The translations under genes were made by a program, and so were the position numbers. Below the pieces are notes generated by a model. It was not told the DNA's origin. It worked only from the letters and a program-made list of their open reading frames with translations, and ran no database searches. Below are positions 5,626 to 6,087 of a stretch of DNA of 6,087 bases, piece after piece. The stretch comes from an uncultured Hymenobacter sp. (GTDB taxonomy: Bacteria > Bacteroidota > Bacteroidia > Cytophagales > Hymenobacteraceae): NCBI GenBank assembly GCA_937871705.1, contig CALMOO010000521.1:1-6087 (forward strand), in the 5' to 3' direction. Position 1 is the first letter of the stretch, and the number at the start of each line of letters is the position of its first letter.

Positions 5626-6087
5626 GTGCAACAGCTTGAACAAAACCTAAAAACTGCCTTGCAAACCGCCGCGCAGGCCGTTTTCAACCAGGAAATTCCC
5701 GCCGCTAGTCTCGTCTTGCAGCCTACGCGCAAGGACTTCGCCGGCAGCTTTACCCTCGTCACGTTTCCGCTTACCAAAGCCTTCGGCAAAGGCCCCGAGC
5801 AAATCGGCCAGGCCCTGGGCGAGTGGCTGAAAGCCAACGCGCCCAGCGTGCGCGGCTACAACGTGGTAAAAGGCTTCCTTAACCTCGAAATCGCCGATGC
5901 TGAGTGGCTCCAGCTATTCGGTGAGCTTTACCGCCAACCTGCCGGCACGCCCGTGCAAACCGGTGGCCCTAGCCGCGTGGTGGTCGAGTATTCATCGCCC
6001 AACACCAACAAGCCCCTGCACCTGGGCCACTTGCGCAACAACTTCTTGGGCTACAGCGTGGCCGAAATTCTGAAAGCGACTGGCGCC
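5626..6087 (+). CDS. argS: Arginyl-tRNA synthetase, N-terminal part (runs off window)
   Basis: ArgS charges tRNA-Arg with arginine in the cytosol. 154 codons are visible from GTG 5626 and the frame is open at the right edge; the full enzyme is usually near 600 residues. Residues 1 to about 110 are the N-terminal tRNA-binding domain that is characteristic of ArgS (Add-1), including RKDFAGSFTLVTFPL and VVKGFLNLEI. The class I catalytic core starts with VVVEYSSPNTNKPLHLGHLRN (118-138); HLGH at 132-135 is the HIGH ATP-binding motif. GTG is the only reasonable start: an in-frame TAG lies at 5602-5604, and no ATG or other start codon lies between it and the GTG. The gene has its own promoter, so it is not in the MarR-MFS operon. 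Confidence 0.95.
   Translation, partial: MQQLEQNLKTALQTAAQAVFNQEIPAASLVLQPTRKDFAGSFTLVTFPLTKAFGKGPEQIGQALGEWLKANAPSVRGYNVVKGFLNLEIADAEWLQLFGELYRQPAGTPVQTGGPSRVVVEYSSPNTNKPLHLGHLRNNFLGYSVAEILKATGA

Noticed and set aside
2942..5973. Repeated CTAGCC word (2942, 3972, 5601, 5968)
   Set aside because: Four copies are about what base composition predicts for a 6-mer over both strands.
1..6087. CRISPR array, tRNA, rRNA, insertion sequence or phage gene
   Set aside because: No spaced direct repeats, tRNA-like cloverleaf, transposase or terminal inverted repeats were seen anywhere in the window.

Overview
The window looks like ordinary chromosome from a GC-rich Bacteroidota, most likely a Hymenobacter-like member of the Cytophagales. 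I infer this from the protein sequences, from start regions without a clear Shine-Dalgarno sequence, and from exact copies of the Bacteroidota -7 promoter word TAnnTTTG upstream of several genes. No database search was possible, so the genus is a guess and the phylum is fairly secure.

Layout. Positions 1-1245 (minus) hold the first 415 codons of an arginine decarboxylase of the alanine-racemase-fold type; its C-terminus lies beyond the left edge. A 217-bp divergent region (1246-1462) carries a good decarboxylase promoter and a row of inverted repeats. It leads into an arginase-family ureohydrolase (1463-2428, plus). Eight bases after that gene a convergent secreted alpha/beta-hydrolase, probably a lipoprotein, ends (2437-3678, minus). 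A second divergent region (3679-3804) holds a TAnnTTTG promoter and a perfect inverted-repeat operator in front of a MarR-family regulator (3805-4254) and an MFS exporter (4277-5518), which form a two-gene drug/solute-efflux operon. A 107-bp spacer with a 7-bp-period repeat and a promoter placed for leaderless transcription leads into the first 154 codons of arginyl-tRNA synthetase, which starts with GTG at 5626 and runs off the right edge.

How the genes work together. The decarboxylase and the arginase draw on the same substrate, arginine, from a shared divergent control region, the first towards agmatine and the second towards ornithine and urea. Both lead to polyamines. The arginase-family enzyme differs from classical arginase at two positions that read the alpha-carboxylate and alpha-amino groups, so an agmatinase role, which would complete an arginine-to-putrescine route with its neighbour, should be tested. 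The MarR-MFS pair is a self-contained, probably autorepressed export module. ArgS also uses arginine, but its linkage may be chance.

I do not see a new defence, mobile or secretion system. The most unusual signals are small: a strongly over-represented 8-mer (CCTACCCC, nine copies on both strands), a frame-breaking 11-bp tandem repeat inside the decarboxylase gene, the structured region before the arginase gene, and the very clean MarR operator.
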